Below are positions 1 through 9,240 of a stretch of 39,355 nucleotides of DNA, one piece after another. A program made the position numbers and the translations under genes. Position 1 is the stretch's first letter, and every line of letters begins with the position of its first letter. The stretch comes from an uncultured Polaribacter sp. (GTDB lineage: Bacteria; Bacteroidota; Bacteroidia; Flavobacteriales; Flavobacteriaceae), in assembly GCF_947501385.1 (NCBI RefSeq), contig NZ_CANMVP010000034.1:1-39355 (forward strand), read 5' to 3'. The notes beneath the pieces were generated by a model. It saw only the letters and a list, made by a program, of their open reading frames with translations. It was not told the origin of the DNA and did no database searches.

Positions 1-2720
1 GGAATCCAGACACCACAGATCCAAATCCATTAACACCAACAACAGCACCGGATGTATTAATAGTATCTGAAGGTACAACAGGAACAATTAACGTGTTAAG
101 CAATGACGATTATGATCCAGGTGCAACTATTTCATTAGTAAATGCAAGTACAGGAACAGCTCAAGGAATAATAACTTTTGATGGAACTACTGGAGAAATG
201 AGTTATATACCTGCATTAGGCGAAGCAGGAACTATAGTAACGGTAGATTATATTGTTTGTAATACAACAGTAAACCCATCAGTTTGTAGAACAGAATCGG
301 TAACCATTACGGTTCAAGCAGATAACGATGGCGATGGTATTCCAGATGTAACCGATTTAGATGATGATAACGATGGTATTCCAGATTTAGTAGAACAAGA
401 TGGAGACCCAAATAGAGACACAGATGGTGATGGAGTTCCAGATCATTTAGATTTAGATGCAGACGGTGACGGAATAAACGACGTTGCTGAAGCTGGAAAT
501 GGAGATTTAGATACAGATGGTGATGGAATCATAGACGGTTCTGATACTGGTTCTGGAACTAACGGATTGTTTGATGGATTAGAAGACCCAGCAGATAGTG
601 GTACCCTAAATTATATACCAATTGATACAGATGGTGATGGTACACCAGACTTCCAAGATACTGATGATGACGGAGATGGTGTTGATACCGAAGATGAAGA
701 TATTGATAATGATAGTGATCCAACCGATGATGATACAGATGGCGATGGTATACCAGATTATTTAGACACAGATGATGACGGTGACGGAGTTGATACTTCA
801 GATGAAGACACAGATAATGATGGTGACCCAACAAATGACGATACGGATGGCGATGGTGTTCCTGACTATTTAGACACAGATGACGACGGTGATGGCATAA
901 ATACCATTGATGAAGACGTAAATAATGATGGTGACCCAACCAATGATGATTCAGATAATGATGGCATTCCAGATTATTTAGATGATGGGAATACAGATAC
1001 AGATGGCGATGGTATTTTCGATGATGTAGATTTAGATTCAGACAATGATGGTATTCCAGATGATATCGAGAACGGAGGAGATGATACCCTAGATACCGAT
1101 GGTGACGGCATTCCAGATCACTTAGATTTAGATTCAGATGGCGATGGTATAAATGATGTTGTTGAATCTGGAAGCGGAGCATTAGATGCAGATAACGACG
1201 GAGTTATAGATGGTTCAGATATAGGTTCGGGTGCAAACGGTTTATTTGATGGCGTAGAAGATGCACCAGATAGCGGTAACTTAAATTATACACCTATCGA
1301 TACAGATGGAGATGACATTCCAGATTTCCAAGACACAGATGATGATGGCGATGGCATTGATACCAAAGATGAAGATGTTAATAATGATGGCGATCCAACA
1401 AATGACGATTCAGATGGAGATGGCATTCCAAATTACTTAGATGAAGATGACGATGGCGATGGAGTTGACACCAAAGATGAAGACATTAATAATGATGAAG
1501 ATTCAACAAATGATGATACAGATAGTGATGGCATTCCAAATTATCTAGATTCCGATGACGATGGCGATGGCATTGATACCAAAGATGAAGACATTAATAA
1601 TGATGAAGATTCAACAAATGACGATTCAGATGGAGATGGCATTCCAAATTATCTAGATTCAGATGATGATGGCGATGGAGTTGACACCAAAGATGAAGAT
1701 ATTAATAACGATGGCGATCCAACAAATGATGATACAGATGGCGATGGCATTCCAAACTATTTAGATGAAGATGACGATGGCGACGGCATCAATACAGAAG
1801 ATGAAGATAATAATGGTGATAATGACATCACTAATGATGATGATGACTTTGATGGTGTTCCAGATTATTTAGATGATGATGACACAGATGGCGATGGTAT
1901 TCCAGATAGTGAAGATTTAGATGATGACAATGATGGTATTCCAGATTTTATTGAAAACGGAGGAGACAATACCTTAGATACAGATGGTGACGGTATTCCA
2001 GATCATTTAGACTTAGATTCTGATGGAGACGGAATCACAGATCTTGAAGAATCAGGTTCAGGAGCGCCAGACGCAGATGGAGATGGTATTATAGATGGTT
2101 CTCAATTCGGTTCAGGTCGTAACGGTTTATATGATGATATAGAAACATTTGATGATAGTGGCCTCTTAAATTACGATATCAGAGACACAGACAAAGATGG
2201 GATACGAGATTTCCAAGATATAGATGATGATGGAGATGGTATCAACTCAGAAGACGAAGACATGAACCTAGATGGTGATGTTAAAAATGATGATGAAGAT
2301 GGAGATGGCATTCCTAACTATTTAGATAATGATGATGATGGAGATGGCATTGCAACAATAGATGAGTTTATGTTAGACTGTGATACAGATGGTATTCCAG
2401 ACCATTTAGACATTACTACTTGTGATTTAATTCCAGACGGATTCTCACCAAACGGAGATGGAACAAATGATACTTTCGTGATACCTGCATTATCTAAATA
2501 TCCAAACTTTAAATTAGAGATCTTTAACAGATGGGGTAATCAAGTATATGATTATAGTAATAATGCTAGAACAAGTCCTTTATGGTGGGATGGTTATTCA
2601 ACAGGAAGATTAACGTTAAATGATAGCAAACCAGTACCAGTAGGAACTTACTATTACATTATTTACTTTAATGATGGATCAAGAAAACCAATCACAGGTT
2701 GGGTTTATTTAAACAGATAA
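1..2720 (+). CDS. Giant Asp-rich adhesin-like protein with T9SS type B sorting domain, 5' partial
   Basis: The reading frame is open from base 3, so the gene begins upstream; the first GTG (base 93) lies inside a domain and is not the start. About 905 residues are visible. The first ~115 resemble an Ig/cadherin-like domain of Bacteroidota adhesins, ending in VTITVQA. Residues ~115-800 are thrombospondin type 3-like Asp repeats (DxDGDGIPD), a calcium-binding pattern. The last ~90 residues are a CHU_C / gliding-motility-associated C-terminal domain (PDGFSPNGDGTNDTF, IFNRWGNQVY, GTYYYIIYF), the type B signal for export by the type IX secretion system. It is therefore probably a secreted, surface-associated adhesin. 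SprF/PorP and OmpA/PD40 genes follow immediately, the usual setting for type B clients. Family assignment is firm; the ligand and total length are unknown. Confidence 0.93.
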   Translation, partial: NPDTTDPNPLTPTTAPDVLIVSEGTTGTINVLSNDDYDPGATISLVNASTGTAQGIITFDGTTGEMSYIPALGEAGTIVTVDYIVCNTTVNPSVCRTESVTITVQADNDGDGIPDVTDLDDDNDGIPDLVEQDGDPNRDTDGDGVPDHLDLDADGDGINDVAEAGNGDLDTDGDGIIDGSDTGSGTNGLFDGLEDPADSGTLNYIPIDTDGDGTPDFQDTDDDGDGVDTEDEDIDNDSDPTDDDTDGDGIPDYLDTDDDGDGVDTSDEDTDNDGDPTNDDTDGDGVPDYLDTDDDGDGINTIDEDVNNDGDPTNDDSDNDGIPDYLDDGNTDTDGDGIFDDVDLDSDNDGIPDDIENGGDDTLDTDGDGIPDHLDLDSDGDGINDVVESGSGALDADNDGVIDGSDIGSGANGLFDGVEDAPDSGNLNYTPIDTDGDDIPDFQDTDDDGDGIDTKDEDVNNDGDPTNDDSDGDGIPNYLDEDDDGDGVDTKDEDINNDEDSTNDDTDSDGIPNYLDSDDDGDGIDTKDEDINNDEDSTNDDSDGDGIPNYLDSDDDGDGVDTKDEDINNDGDPTNDDTDGDGIPNYLDEDDDGDGINTEDEDNNGDNDITNDDDDFDGVPDYLDDDDTDGDGIPDSEDLDDDNDGIPDFIENGGDNTLDTDGDGIPDHLDLDSDGDGITDLEESGSGAPDADGDGIIDGSQFGSGRNGLYDDIETFDDSGLLNYDIRDTDKDGIRDFQDIDDDGDGINSEDEDMNLDGDVKNDDEDGDGIPNYLDNDDDGDGIATIDEFMLDCDTDGIPDHLDITTCDLIPDGFSPNGDGTNDTFVIPALSKYPNFKLEIFNRWGNQVYDYSNNARTSPLWWDGYSTGRLTLNDSKPVPVGTYYYIIYFNDGSRKPITGWVYLNR
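657..980 (+). repeat. Three tandem 108-bp coding repeats
   Basis: Three consecutive copies of a 36-residue unit (DxDDDGDGxDTxDEDxxNDxD, then PTNDDxDGDGxPDYL) lie in the adhesin gene. Longer blocks (roughly 981-1331 and 1872-2216, with a diverged first copy before 657) separate this array from the next two, giving a nested repeat structure. Confidence 0.9.
1332..1871 (+). repeat. Five tandem 108-bp coding repeats
   Basis: Five consecutive copies of the same 36-residue unit. The middle copies are close to identical in DNA as well as protein (recurring DTKDEDINND), which suggests recent unequal exchange or conversion. Confidence 0.9.
2217..2324 (+). repeat. Single 108-bp coding repeat, third array
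   Basis: One diverged copy of the 36-residue unit (DIDDDGDGINSEDEDMNLDG onward) follows the third copy of the longer ~115-residue block. The arrays thus hold 3, 5 and 1 units. Confidence 0.8.
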
Positions 2721-2740
2721 AAAAGATAAAGGCAATAAAA

Positions 2741-3658
2741 ATGAAAAGAATTATAGCAATAATTGCAGTTGTATTATTTACTGTTTCTGCAAAAGCGCAA
2801 CAAGACCCCCAATATACTCAATACATGTATAATATGAATATCATAAACCCAGCTTATGCTGGGTCTTATGATGTTTTGAGTTTAAATTTTTTGGGAAGAT
2901 CTCAATGGGTAGGTATCGATGGCGCGCCAAGAACATTCACTATGGGAATAAATGCTCCTGTAGGTAAAAATGTTGGTCTAGGATTGTCTATTATTGTAGA
3001 TGAAATAGGACCAGTGCAAGAACAAAATGTATACGGAGATTTTTCATATACTTTAAAAGTTGGTAAAGATGCAAATCTAGCATTGGGTTTAAAAGCCGGT
3101 TTTACGTTTTTTAATATTTGTTTGCCCTGTTTAAATACAGTGAATGATAATGATCAGGCTTTTATAAATCAAAATGCAAATAAAATCATGCCCAATATTG
3201 GTGCAGGGGCATTTTATTATACAGATAAGTTTTACGCAGGTTTATCAATTCCTAATTTGTTACAAACGTTTCATTTTGAGAAAGAAGGAGGTCAAATTTC
3301 AAGCGCTTCAGAAAGAAAACACTTTTTCTTTACCTCTGGTTACGTGTTCGATTTATCAGAAGATGTAAAATTAAAACCATCTGCTATGGTTAAGGCAGCA
3401 GAAGGGGCTCCTTTATCCATTGATTTTTCTGGAAATGTTTTACTCTATGATAAATTAGAGTTTGGTTTATCTTATAGGTTAGATGAATCTGTTTCAGCAT
3501 TAATAAATGTAAGAGCCTCTAGAAGTTTAAGAGTAGGGTATGCTTATGATCACACGCTAACAAACTTAGGAAATTTCAATTCTGGTTCTCACGAAGTTTT
3601 TGTGTTGTTTAATTTCGATTTTGAAAGAAATAAAATCAAATCTCCAAGATTCTTCTAG
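2741..3658 (+). CDS. PorP/SprF family type IX secretion membrane protein
   Basis: A 305-residue outer-membrane protein with a signal peptide (MKRIIAIIAVVLFTVSAKAQ) and the family hallmark QDPQYTQYMYNMNIINPAYAGS right after cleavage. The rest reads as beta-strands typical of the PorP/SprF barrel, ending in VLFNFDFERNKIKSPRFF. The ATG at 2741 is chosen because it begins the signal peptide; an in-frame start at 2699 would add 14 residues and overlap the adhesin. In Flavobacterium johnsoniae, SprF is needed for export of the adjacent type B adhesin SprB, so this copy is probably the dedicated partner of the adhesin just upstream. The gap is 20 bp, which suggests one operon. Family is secure; client specificity is inference. 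Confidence 0.92.
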   Translation: MKRIIAIIAVVLFTVSAKAQQDPQYTQYMYNMNIINPAYAGSYDVLSLNFLGRSQWVGIDGAPRTFTMGINAPVGKNVGLGLSIIVDEIGPVQEQNVYGDFSYTLKVGKDANLALGLKAGFTFFNICLPCLNTVNDNDQAFINQNANKIMPNIGAGAFYYTDKFYAGLSIPNLLQTFHFEKEGGQISSASERKHFFFTSGYVFDLSEDVKLKPSAMVKAAEGAPLSIDFSGNVLLYDKLEFGLSYRLDESVSALINVRASRSLRVGYAYDHTLTNLGNFNSGSHEVFVLFNFDFERNKIKSPRFF

Positions 3659-3674
3659 TTTTAAAAATACAATT

Positions 3675-5654
3675 ATGAAAAAAATAATACCATTTACCCT
3701 CCTACTTTTATTTAGTGCGCTCACCATAGTTGGGCAAACGAAAGAAACTAAAAAGGCAGATACTTTTTTTGAAAATTTATCATACACATTAGCAGCAGAA
3801 AAGTATAAAGAATTGGCAGAAGAAAATGCAACAGCGCACGTATTAAAAAGATTGGGAGATAGTTATTATTTTAATGTAAATATGCAAGAAGCATCAGAAG
3901 CTTATAGACAGCTTTTTACCAATTTCCCGACTCAGAAAGCAGAATATGTTTTTAGATTTGCACAATCTTTAAGAGGTATTGGAAATTTTAAAGAATCTGA
4001 TAAATGGATGAAGAAGTTTCGTAAACTAAAGAAAAATGATAGTAGAGCGATTCATTTCACAGATTCAGAAACTTCATTAAATGAGCTTAGAAATGGTAAA
4101 CCAAATTACTCTGTAACCAACTTAAGAAGCATAAATACAATAAACTCAGATTTTGGTGTAACAGATTATGGAAACACAATTCTATTTTCTTCACCAAGTC
4201 AAAGAAATGTTTTTGTAAAAAGAAGTCATACAAGAAACAATAAAAACTTCTTAGATATCTATAAGGTTATTAAAGAAAAAATAACCACCAATGAAAATGA
4301 TAATTCTGATGTAAGACCCATGTTTGCAAACGAAATTAATTCTAAATACCATGAGTCTTCCATTACCTTCTCTCCAGATAGAAAAACCATGTATTTTACT
4401 AGAAATAATTATAATAAAGGGGTCTACAAAAATGATGAAAAAGGCTATAATAATTTAAAAATATACAAAGCTGTTTGGCTAGATACTAAATGGGACAATG
4501 TAGAAGAACTTCCTTTTAATAGTAGCGAGTATTCTACAGGTCATCCTTCTGTGAGTAAAGATGGTAAAAAATTATACTTTGCTTCAGATATGCCTGGAAG
4601 TGTTGGAGAAACAGATCTTTATTTCGTAGACATCAATCAAGATGGTTCCTTTGGTGAGATTCAAAATTTAGGACTAGAAATAAATACAGAAGGAAGAGAA
4701 ATGTTTCCATATATTTCAGAAGATGACATCCTTTATTTTTCTTCAGATGGTCATTTTGGTATTGGAGCATTAGATGTTTTTTCAAGTACTAAAGTAGACG
4801 GAGCTTTTACAACGCCCATAAACTTAAAAGCACCTGTAAATTCTAAGTTAGACGATTTTGCATTTTCAATAAACCCAATTACGAAAGAAGGGTATGTATC
4901 TTCTAACAGAGAAGGTGGTATTGGTGATGATGATATCTATGCTGTTATAGCATTACAAAAGCCAGAAATTATAAAACCACGCTGTTTTCAAATGGTTACT
5001 GGTGTTGTTAGAGATAAAACATTTAAAAATCCTTTAGCAGATTCAAAACTAGTTTTAAAAGATCATAAAGGCATCATTATAAAAGATACGTTAGTGGGTG
5101 CCTTCGGTAAATTCTCATTTAAATTACCGTGTAACTTAAAATACTCCTTAACAGCATCTAAAGAATATTACAAATCAGATACAGATATATTTACTACAAC
5201 AGATACACAAACCATTGTTTTAGACTTAGACATTTCTTTAAAAATTGAGAATGATTTTTCTTACAATGAAAGAGGAGAATTAATCGTTAGAATAAAACCA
5301 ATCTACTTTGATTATAATAAAGCGACCATAAGACAAGATGCTGCGATAGAGTTAGAAACTATTGTAAGTGTCATGAACAAATACCCAAAACTTATTGTTA
5401 GATCTAGTTCTCATACAGATGCACGAGGAAGAGATACCTATAACGAAGCATTGTCAGATAGAAGAGCAAAATCTACTGTAGCGTACATTATCTCTAAAGG
5501 AATTAACGCAAATAGAATTTCTGGAAAAGGTTTTGGAGAAACCCAATTAACAAATGATTGTGTAGATAATAATACACACTCTAATCGCGTAAAATGTACA
5601 GATTTACAACATCAAACTAACAGAAGAACAGAGTTTGTAATTATAAAAATGTAA
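3675..5654 (+). CDS. OmpA family protein with PD40 propeller (PorE-like)
   Basis: A 659-residue exported protein. In order: signal peptide (MKKIIPFTLLLLFSALTIVGQ); a TPR-like helical part to ~130 (YTLAAEKYKELAEENATAHV); WD40-like PD40 strands ~195-440 (ITFSPDRKTMYFTRNNY, PSVSKDGKKLYFASD, YISEDDILYFSSDGH); a carboxypeptidase-regulatory-like domain ~455-540; and a C-terminal OmpA domain from ~545 (FDYNKATIRQDAAIEL, TDARGRDTYNEALSDRRAK) that should bind peptidoglycan. This architecture is that of the T9SS-linked PorE-type proteins often placed after porP/sprF, anchoring the complex to the cell wall. The ATG at 3675 starts the signal peptide; an earlier in-frame start at 3600 lies inside sprF. 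The intergenic gap is 16 bp, so it is probably cotranscribed. A hairpin follows the stop. Confidence 0.9.
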   Translation: MKKIIPFTLLLLFSALTIVGQTKETKKADTFFENLSYTLAAEKYKELAEENATAHVLKRLGDSYYFNVNMQEASEAYRQLFTNFPTQKAEYVFRFAQSLRGIGNFKESDKWMKKFRKLKKNDSRAIHFTDSETSLNELRNGKPNYSVTNLRSINTINSDFGVTDYGNTILFSSPSQRNVFVKRSHTRNNKNFLDIYKVIKEKITTNENDNSDVRPMFANEINSKYHESSITFSPDRKTMYFTRNNYNKGVYKNDEKGYNNLKIYKAVWLDTKWDNVEELPFNSSEYSTGHPSVSKDGKKLYFASDMPGSVGETDLYFVDINQDGSFGEIQNLGLEINTEGREMFPYISEDDILYFSSDGHFGIGALDVFSSTKVDGAFTTPINLKAPVNSKLDDFAFSINPITKEGYVSSNREGGIGDDDIYAVIALQKPEIIKPRCFQMVTGVVRDKTFKNPLADSKLVLKDHKGIIIKDTLVGAFGKFSFKLPCNLKYSLTASKEYYKSDTDIFTTTDTQTIVLDLDISLKIENDFSYNERGELIVRIKPIYFDYNKATIRQDAAIELETIVSVMNKYPKLIVRSSSHTDARGRDTYNEALSDRRAKSTVAYIISKGINANRISGKGFGETQLTNDCVDNNTHSNRVKCTDLQHQTNRRTEFVIIKM

Positions 5655-5677
5655 CAAACAATTACTTAAAATATAAG

Positions 5678-5706
5678 AAGAACCCTTTAAAGGCTCTTTT
5701 TTTGCG
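5678..5706 (+). terminator. Probable intrinsic terminator after the OmpA gene
   Basis: An imperfect hairpin (AGAACC / GGCTCT around CTTTAAA) is followed by a run of seven T, about 25 bp after the stop codon. It closes the T9SS cassette ahead of ileS. Confidence 0.6.
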
Positions 5707-5736
5707 CCTATAACCCGCTGTTTTCAATAAATTGAT

Positions 5737-5744
5737 TAATTTCG
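5737..5744 (+). promoter_or_regulatory. Candidate -7 element of ileS promoter
   Basis: TAATTTCG differs by one base from the Bacteroidota TAnnTTTG element and would start transcription about 20 nt before the ileS ATG. No good -33 TTG is seen at the expected spacing. The short leader leaves no room for a T-box. Confidence 0.35.
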
Positions 5745-5768
5745 CAATCTTATCCGAAAAGAGATATA

Positions 5769-8700
5769 ATGAAAGCGAAATTTCCTGAATACAAAGGACT
5801 TGACTTACCAAAAGTAGCAGAAGAAATTCTAGAGTATTGGCAAGAAAATAACATTTTTGAAAAAAGTGTTTCCACAAGAGAAGGTGCAGAGCCTTATGTG
5901 TTTTTTGAAGGACCTCCTTCAGCAAATGGTTTACCAGGTGTTCACCATGTTTTGGCACGCGCAATAAAAGATATTTTTCCGAGGTATAAAACCATGAAGG
6001 GCTATCAAGTGAAGCGAAAAGCGGGTTGGGATACGCATGGCTTACCTATTGAATTAGGTGTAGAAAAAGAATTAGGAATTACCAAAGAAGACATTGGTAA
6101 AAAGATTTCTGTTGAAGATTACAATGCAGCTTGTAGAAAAGCAGTGATGCGTTACACAGGTATTTGGAACGATTTGACCCAAAAAATGGGTTATTGGGTA
6201 GATATGGAAGATCCATACATTACTTACGAACCAAAATACATGGAATCTGTTTGGTGGCTATTAAAACAGATTTACAATAAAAAATTAATTTACAAAGGCT
6301 ATACAATTCAGCCATATTCGCCAAAAGCAGGAACGGGTTTAAGTTCGCACGAATTAAATCAACCAGGAACCTATCAAGATGTTACGGATACAACTGTTGT
6401 TGCACAATTCCTATCCCCAGCCCTTTCCAAAGGAAAGGGAGCTGAAAACGATATTTTTAAAGCGTTCAATTTAGAGCATGATTCAGAAGTACTTCCATTC
6501 GGGAAGGATTTAGAATGGGATTTCTTTTTTCTGGCTTGGACAACCACTCCGTGGACGTTGCCAAGTAATACAGCGTTAACCGTTGGGCCAAAAATTGAAT
6601 ATGTTTTGGTGGATACGTTTAATCAATATACGTTTGAACCCACCAAAGTGGTGTTGGCTAAAAAATTAGTTGATAAACAATTTGATAAAAAGTTTGTTCA
6701 AGTTGATGATAATTCAGCTTTTGAAAATTATAAAAAAGAGGATAAGAAAATTCCATATAGAATCATTGGCGAATGTTTAGGTAAAGATTTAGTTGGTATT
6801 AAATACGAGCAAATTTTAGATTATGTGTTGCCAAATGACAATCCAGAAAATGCTTTTAGAATCATTGCTGGAGATTTTGTCACTACAGAAGATGGTACAG
6901 GAATTGTACATACCGCACCCACTTTTGGAGCAGATGATGCATTGGTTGCAAAACAAGCCGTTCCAGAAATTCCGCCATTATTAGTAAAAGATGAGAACGA
7001 TCATTTAGTTCCGTTGGTAGATTTACAAGGAAAGTTTAGACCAGAAGTGACTGAATTTGCTGGTAAATACGTAAAAAACGAATATTATCCTGATGGTGAA
7101 GCACCAGAGAAATCTGTAGATGTTGAAATTGCCATCAAACTTAAAACAGAAAACAAGGCTTTTAAAGTAGAGAAATACAAGCACAGTTATCCGAATTGTT
7201 GGCGAACAGACAAGCCTATTTTATATTATCCGTTAGATTCTTGGTTTATCAAGGTAACGGATGTGAAAGATAGAATGTATGAATTGAACAAAACCATCAA
7301 CTGGAAACCAGCATCTACAGGAACTGGCCGTTTTGGAAATTGGTTGGCAAATGCAAACGACTGGAATTTGTCACGTTCTCGTTACTGGGGAATTCCTTTA
7401 CCAATCTGGAGAACAGAAGATGGCAAAGAAGAAATCTGTATTGGTTCTGTATCAGAACTCAAGACCGAAATGCAAAAATCAATAGCGATGGGATTCATCC
7501 CATCGGACATTTTTGAAGATTTCGAAGTTGGTAATATGTCTGATGAGAATTACGCAAAAATAGATTTACACAAGAATATTGTTGATGAAATTATTCTAGT
7601 TTCCGCATCTGGACAACCCATGAAACGCGAAAACGATTTAATTGATGTTTGGTTCGATTCTGGTGCTATGCCGTATGCACAATGGCATTATCCGTTTGAA
7701 AATAAACAAAAAATTGATGGGAATGAATCTTTTCCAGCAGATTTTATCGCAGAAGGTGTAGATCAAACAAGAGGTTGGTTTTATACTTTACATGCAATTG
7801 CCACCATGGTTTTTGATTCGGTTGCGTATAAAAACGTAGTTTCTAACGGTTTGGTGTTAGACAAAAACGGACATAAAATGTCGAAACGTTTAGGAAACGC
7901 GACAGACCCATTTACTACATTAGCAACCTATGGTGCAGATGCAACACGTTGGTATATGATTGCAAATGCAAATCCTTGGGACAATTTAAAATTCGATTTA
8001 GAAGGAATTGAAGAGGTAAAACGTAAGTTTTTCGGAACTTTATACAACACGTATTCATTCTTTTCTTTATATACAAATATTGATGGTTTTTCGTATAGTG
8101 AAGAAGACATTGCCTTAGAAAAAAGACCAGAAATAGACCGATGGATTTTGTCTGAATTACATACCTTAATCAATAAAGTCGATACATTTTATGCAGCCTA
8201 CGAACCCACAAGAGCTGCAAGATCAATTTCAGATTTTACGCAAGATTATTTGAGTAACTGGTATGTTCGTTTAAGTAGAAGACGTTTTTGGAAAGGAACT
8301 TACGAAACTGATAAGATTTCTGCGTATCAAACCTTGTATACCTGTATGGTTACGATTGCAAAATTAGGAGCACCAATTGCACCATTTTTTATGGATAAAT
8401 TGTACCAAGATTTAAATGCTGTAACCCATAAAGAAACTTCAGAAAGTATTCATTTATCTGATTTCCCAAAATTTGATGAAAGTTTTGTAGACAAACCTTT
8501 AGAGCTTAAAATGGAAAATGCGCAAATCATTTCCTCTTTAGTATTGTCATTAAGAGCAAAAGAGAAGATAAAAGTGCGTCAGCCGTTACAAAAAATCATG
8601 ATTCCTGTTGATAATGATCAGCAAAAAGAAGCCATTTTAGCCGTTGCAGATTTAATAAAACACGAAGTAAATATTAAAGAAGTGCAGATTTTAGAAGATG

Positions 8701-9236
8701 CTTCAGACATTCTTATCAAACAAATTAAGCCTAATTTTAAAGCTTTGGGTCCAAAATTTGGAAAAGAGATGCGTTTCGTAGCTGCTGAAATTCAGCAATT
8801 TACACAAGAAGATATTCATAAAATAGAGAAAGACAAAAATATTTCTATAAAAATTAATGGAAATTCTATAACTTTGGGGCTTGAAGATGTGGAAATTTCA
8901 TCGAAAGATATTGAAGGTTGGTTGGTAGCCAATGAAGGTGGTTTAACCGTTGCTTTAGATGTAACAATAACAGAAGATTTACACAAAGAAGGCGTTGCCA
9001 GAGAATTGGTGAACAGAATTCAGAATGCACGTAAAGACACAGGTTTAGAAGTAACAGATCAAATTAAATTAACGGTTTTAAACTTCGAAAACTTACAACC
9101 TTCTATTGAAAGAAATAAAGAATATATCATGAGTGAAACATTAACAAAAGAATTGGTTTTTGTAGATGATTTAAAAAATGGTATAGAAATTGAGTTCGAT
9201 ACCATTAAAAGTAGCATATTAATCGAAAAAATGTAG
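5769..9236 (+). CDS. ileS: Isoleucyl-tRNA synthetase, type 2, with GVHH signature
   Basis: A 1155-residue cytoplasmic class I synthetase that charges tRNA-Ile. N-terminal Rossmann fold with GPPSANGLPG then VHHVLARAIKDI; CP1 editing domain with TTTPWTLPSN (~260) and GTGIVHTAPTFGADD; second signature KMSKR at residues 703-707; then the anticodon-binding helical domain. It has the eukaryote-like type 2 features (MESVWWLLKQIY, no C-terminal zinc-finger cysteines). The class I HIGH motif reads G57-V-H-H60 instead of H-x-G-H, that is, positions 1 and 3 are exchanged. Residues ~215-226 (LSPALSKGKGAE) are encoded by a palindromic DNA element and look like an insertion near the start of CP1. The start at 5769 gives the usual N-terminus (KFPEYKGLDLPKVAEEIL). 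A DksA-like gene follows after 4 bp. Confidence 0.97.
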   Translation: MKAKFPEYKGLDLPKVAEEILEYWQENNIFEKSVSTREGAEPYVFFEGPPSANGLPGVHHVLARAIKDIFPRYKTMKGYQVKRKAGWDTHGLPIELGVEKELGITKEDIGKKISVEDYNAACRKAVMRYTGIWNDLTQKMGYWVDMEDPYITYEPKYMESVWWLLKQIYNKKLIYKGYTIQPYSPKAGTGLSSHELNQPGTYQDVTDTTVVAQFLSPALSKGKGAENDIFKAFNLEHDSEVLPFGKDLEWDFFFLAWTTTPWTLPSNTALTVGPKIEYVLVDTFNQYTFEPTKVVLAKKLVDKQFDKKFVQVDDNSAFENYKKEDKKIPYRIIGECLGKDLVGIKYEQILDYVLPNDNPENAFRIIAGDFVTTEDGTGIVHTAPTFGADDALVAKQAVPEIPPLLVKDENDHLVPLVDLQGKFRPEVTEFAGKYVKNEYYPDGEAPEKSVDVEIAIKLKTENKAFKVEKYKHSYPNCWRTDKPILYYPLDSWFIKVTDVKDRMYELNKTINWKPASTGTGRFGNWLANANDWNLSRSRYWGIPLPIWRTEDGKEEICIGSVSELKTEMQKSIAMGFIPSDIFEDFEVGNMSDENYAKIDLHKNIVDEIILVSASGQPMKRENDLIDVWFDSGAMPYAQWHYPFENKQKIDGNESFPADFIAEGVDQTRGWFYTLHAIATMVFDSVAYKNVVSNGLVLDKNGHKMSKRLGNATDPFTTLATYGADATRWYMIANANPWDNLKFDLEGIEEVKRKFFGTLYNTYSFFSLYTNIDGFSYSEEDIALEKRPEIDRWILSELHTLINKVDTFYAAYEPTRAARSISDFTQDYLSNWYVRLSRRRFWKGTYETDKISAYQTLYTCMVTIAKLGAPIAPFFMDKLYQDLNAVTHKETSESIHLSDFPKFDESFVDKPLELKMENAQIISSLVLSLRAKEKIKVRQPLQKIMIPVDNDQQKEAILAVADLIKHEVNIKEVQILEDASDILIKQIKPNFKALGPKFGKEMRFVAAEIQQFTQEDIHKIEKDKNISIKINGNSITLGLEDVEISSKDIEGWLVANEGGLTVALDVTITEDLHKEGVARELVNRIQNARKDTGLEVTDQIKLTVLNFENLQPSIERNKEYIMSETLTKELVFVDDLKNGIEIEFDTIKSSILIEKM
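6418..6444 (+). repeat. Palindromic repeat element inside ileS
   Basis: CCCTTTCC-AAA-GGAAAGGG forms a perfect 8-bp stem, extended by CAG/CTG. The element is in frame and encodes the low-complexity stretch SPALSKGKGA. Its GC-rich palindromic make-up is unlike the surrounding codons and resembles dispersed intergenic repeats of flavobacterial genomes. Confidence 0.7.
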
Positions 9237-9240
9237 CATT

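Noticed and set aside
93..95. GTG as start of the adhesin gene
   Set aside because: The frame is open to base 3 and the residues before it continue the same domain, so the gene starts outside the window.
559..1182. Long minus-strand open frame (207 codons) inside the adhesin gene
   Set aside because: It is rich in His, Leu and Tyr, the mirror of the Asp-codon repeats on the plus strand. No start context, no family resemblance.
657..1871. Regular repeats as a CRISPR array
   Set aside because: The repeats are contiguous, in frame and encode calcium-binding units; no spacers exist.
5655..5768. T-box or other riboswitch before ileS
   Set aside because: The likely leader is only ~20 nt and the upstream hairpin belongs to the preceding gene. 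No specifier-loop or T-box sequence is seen.
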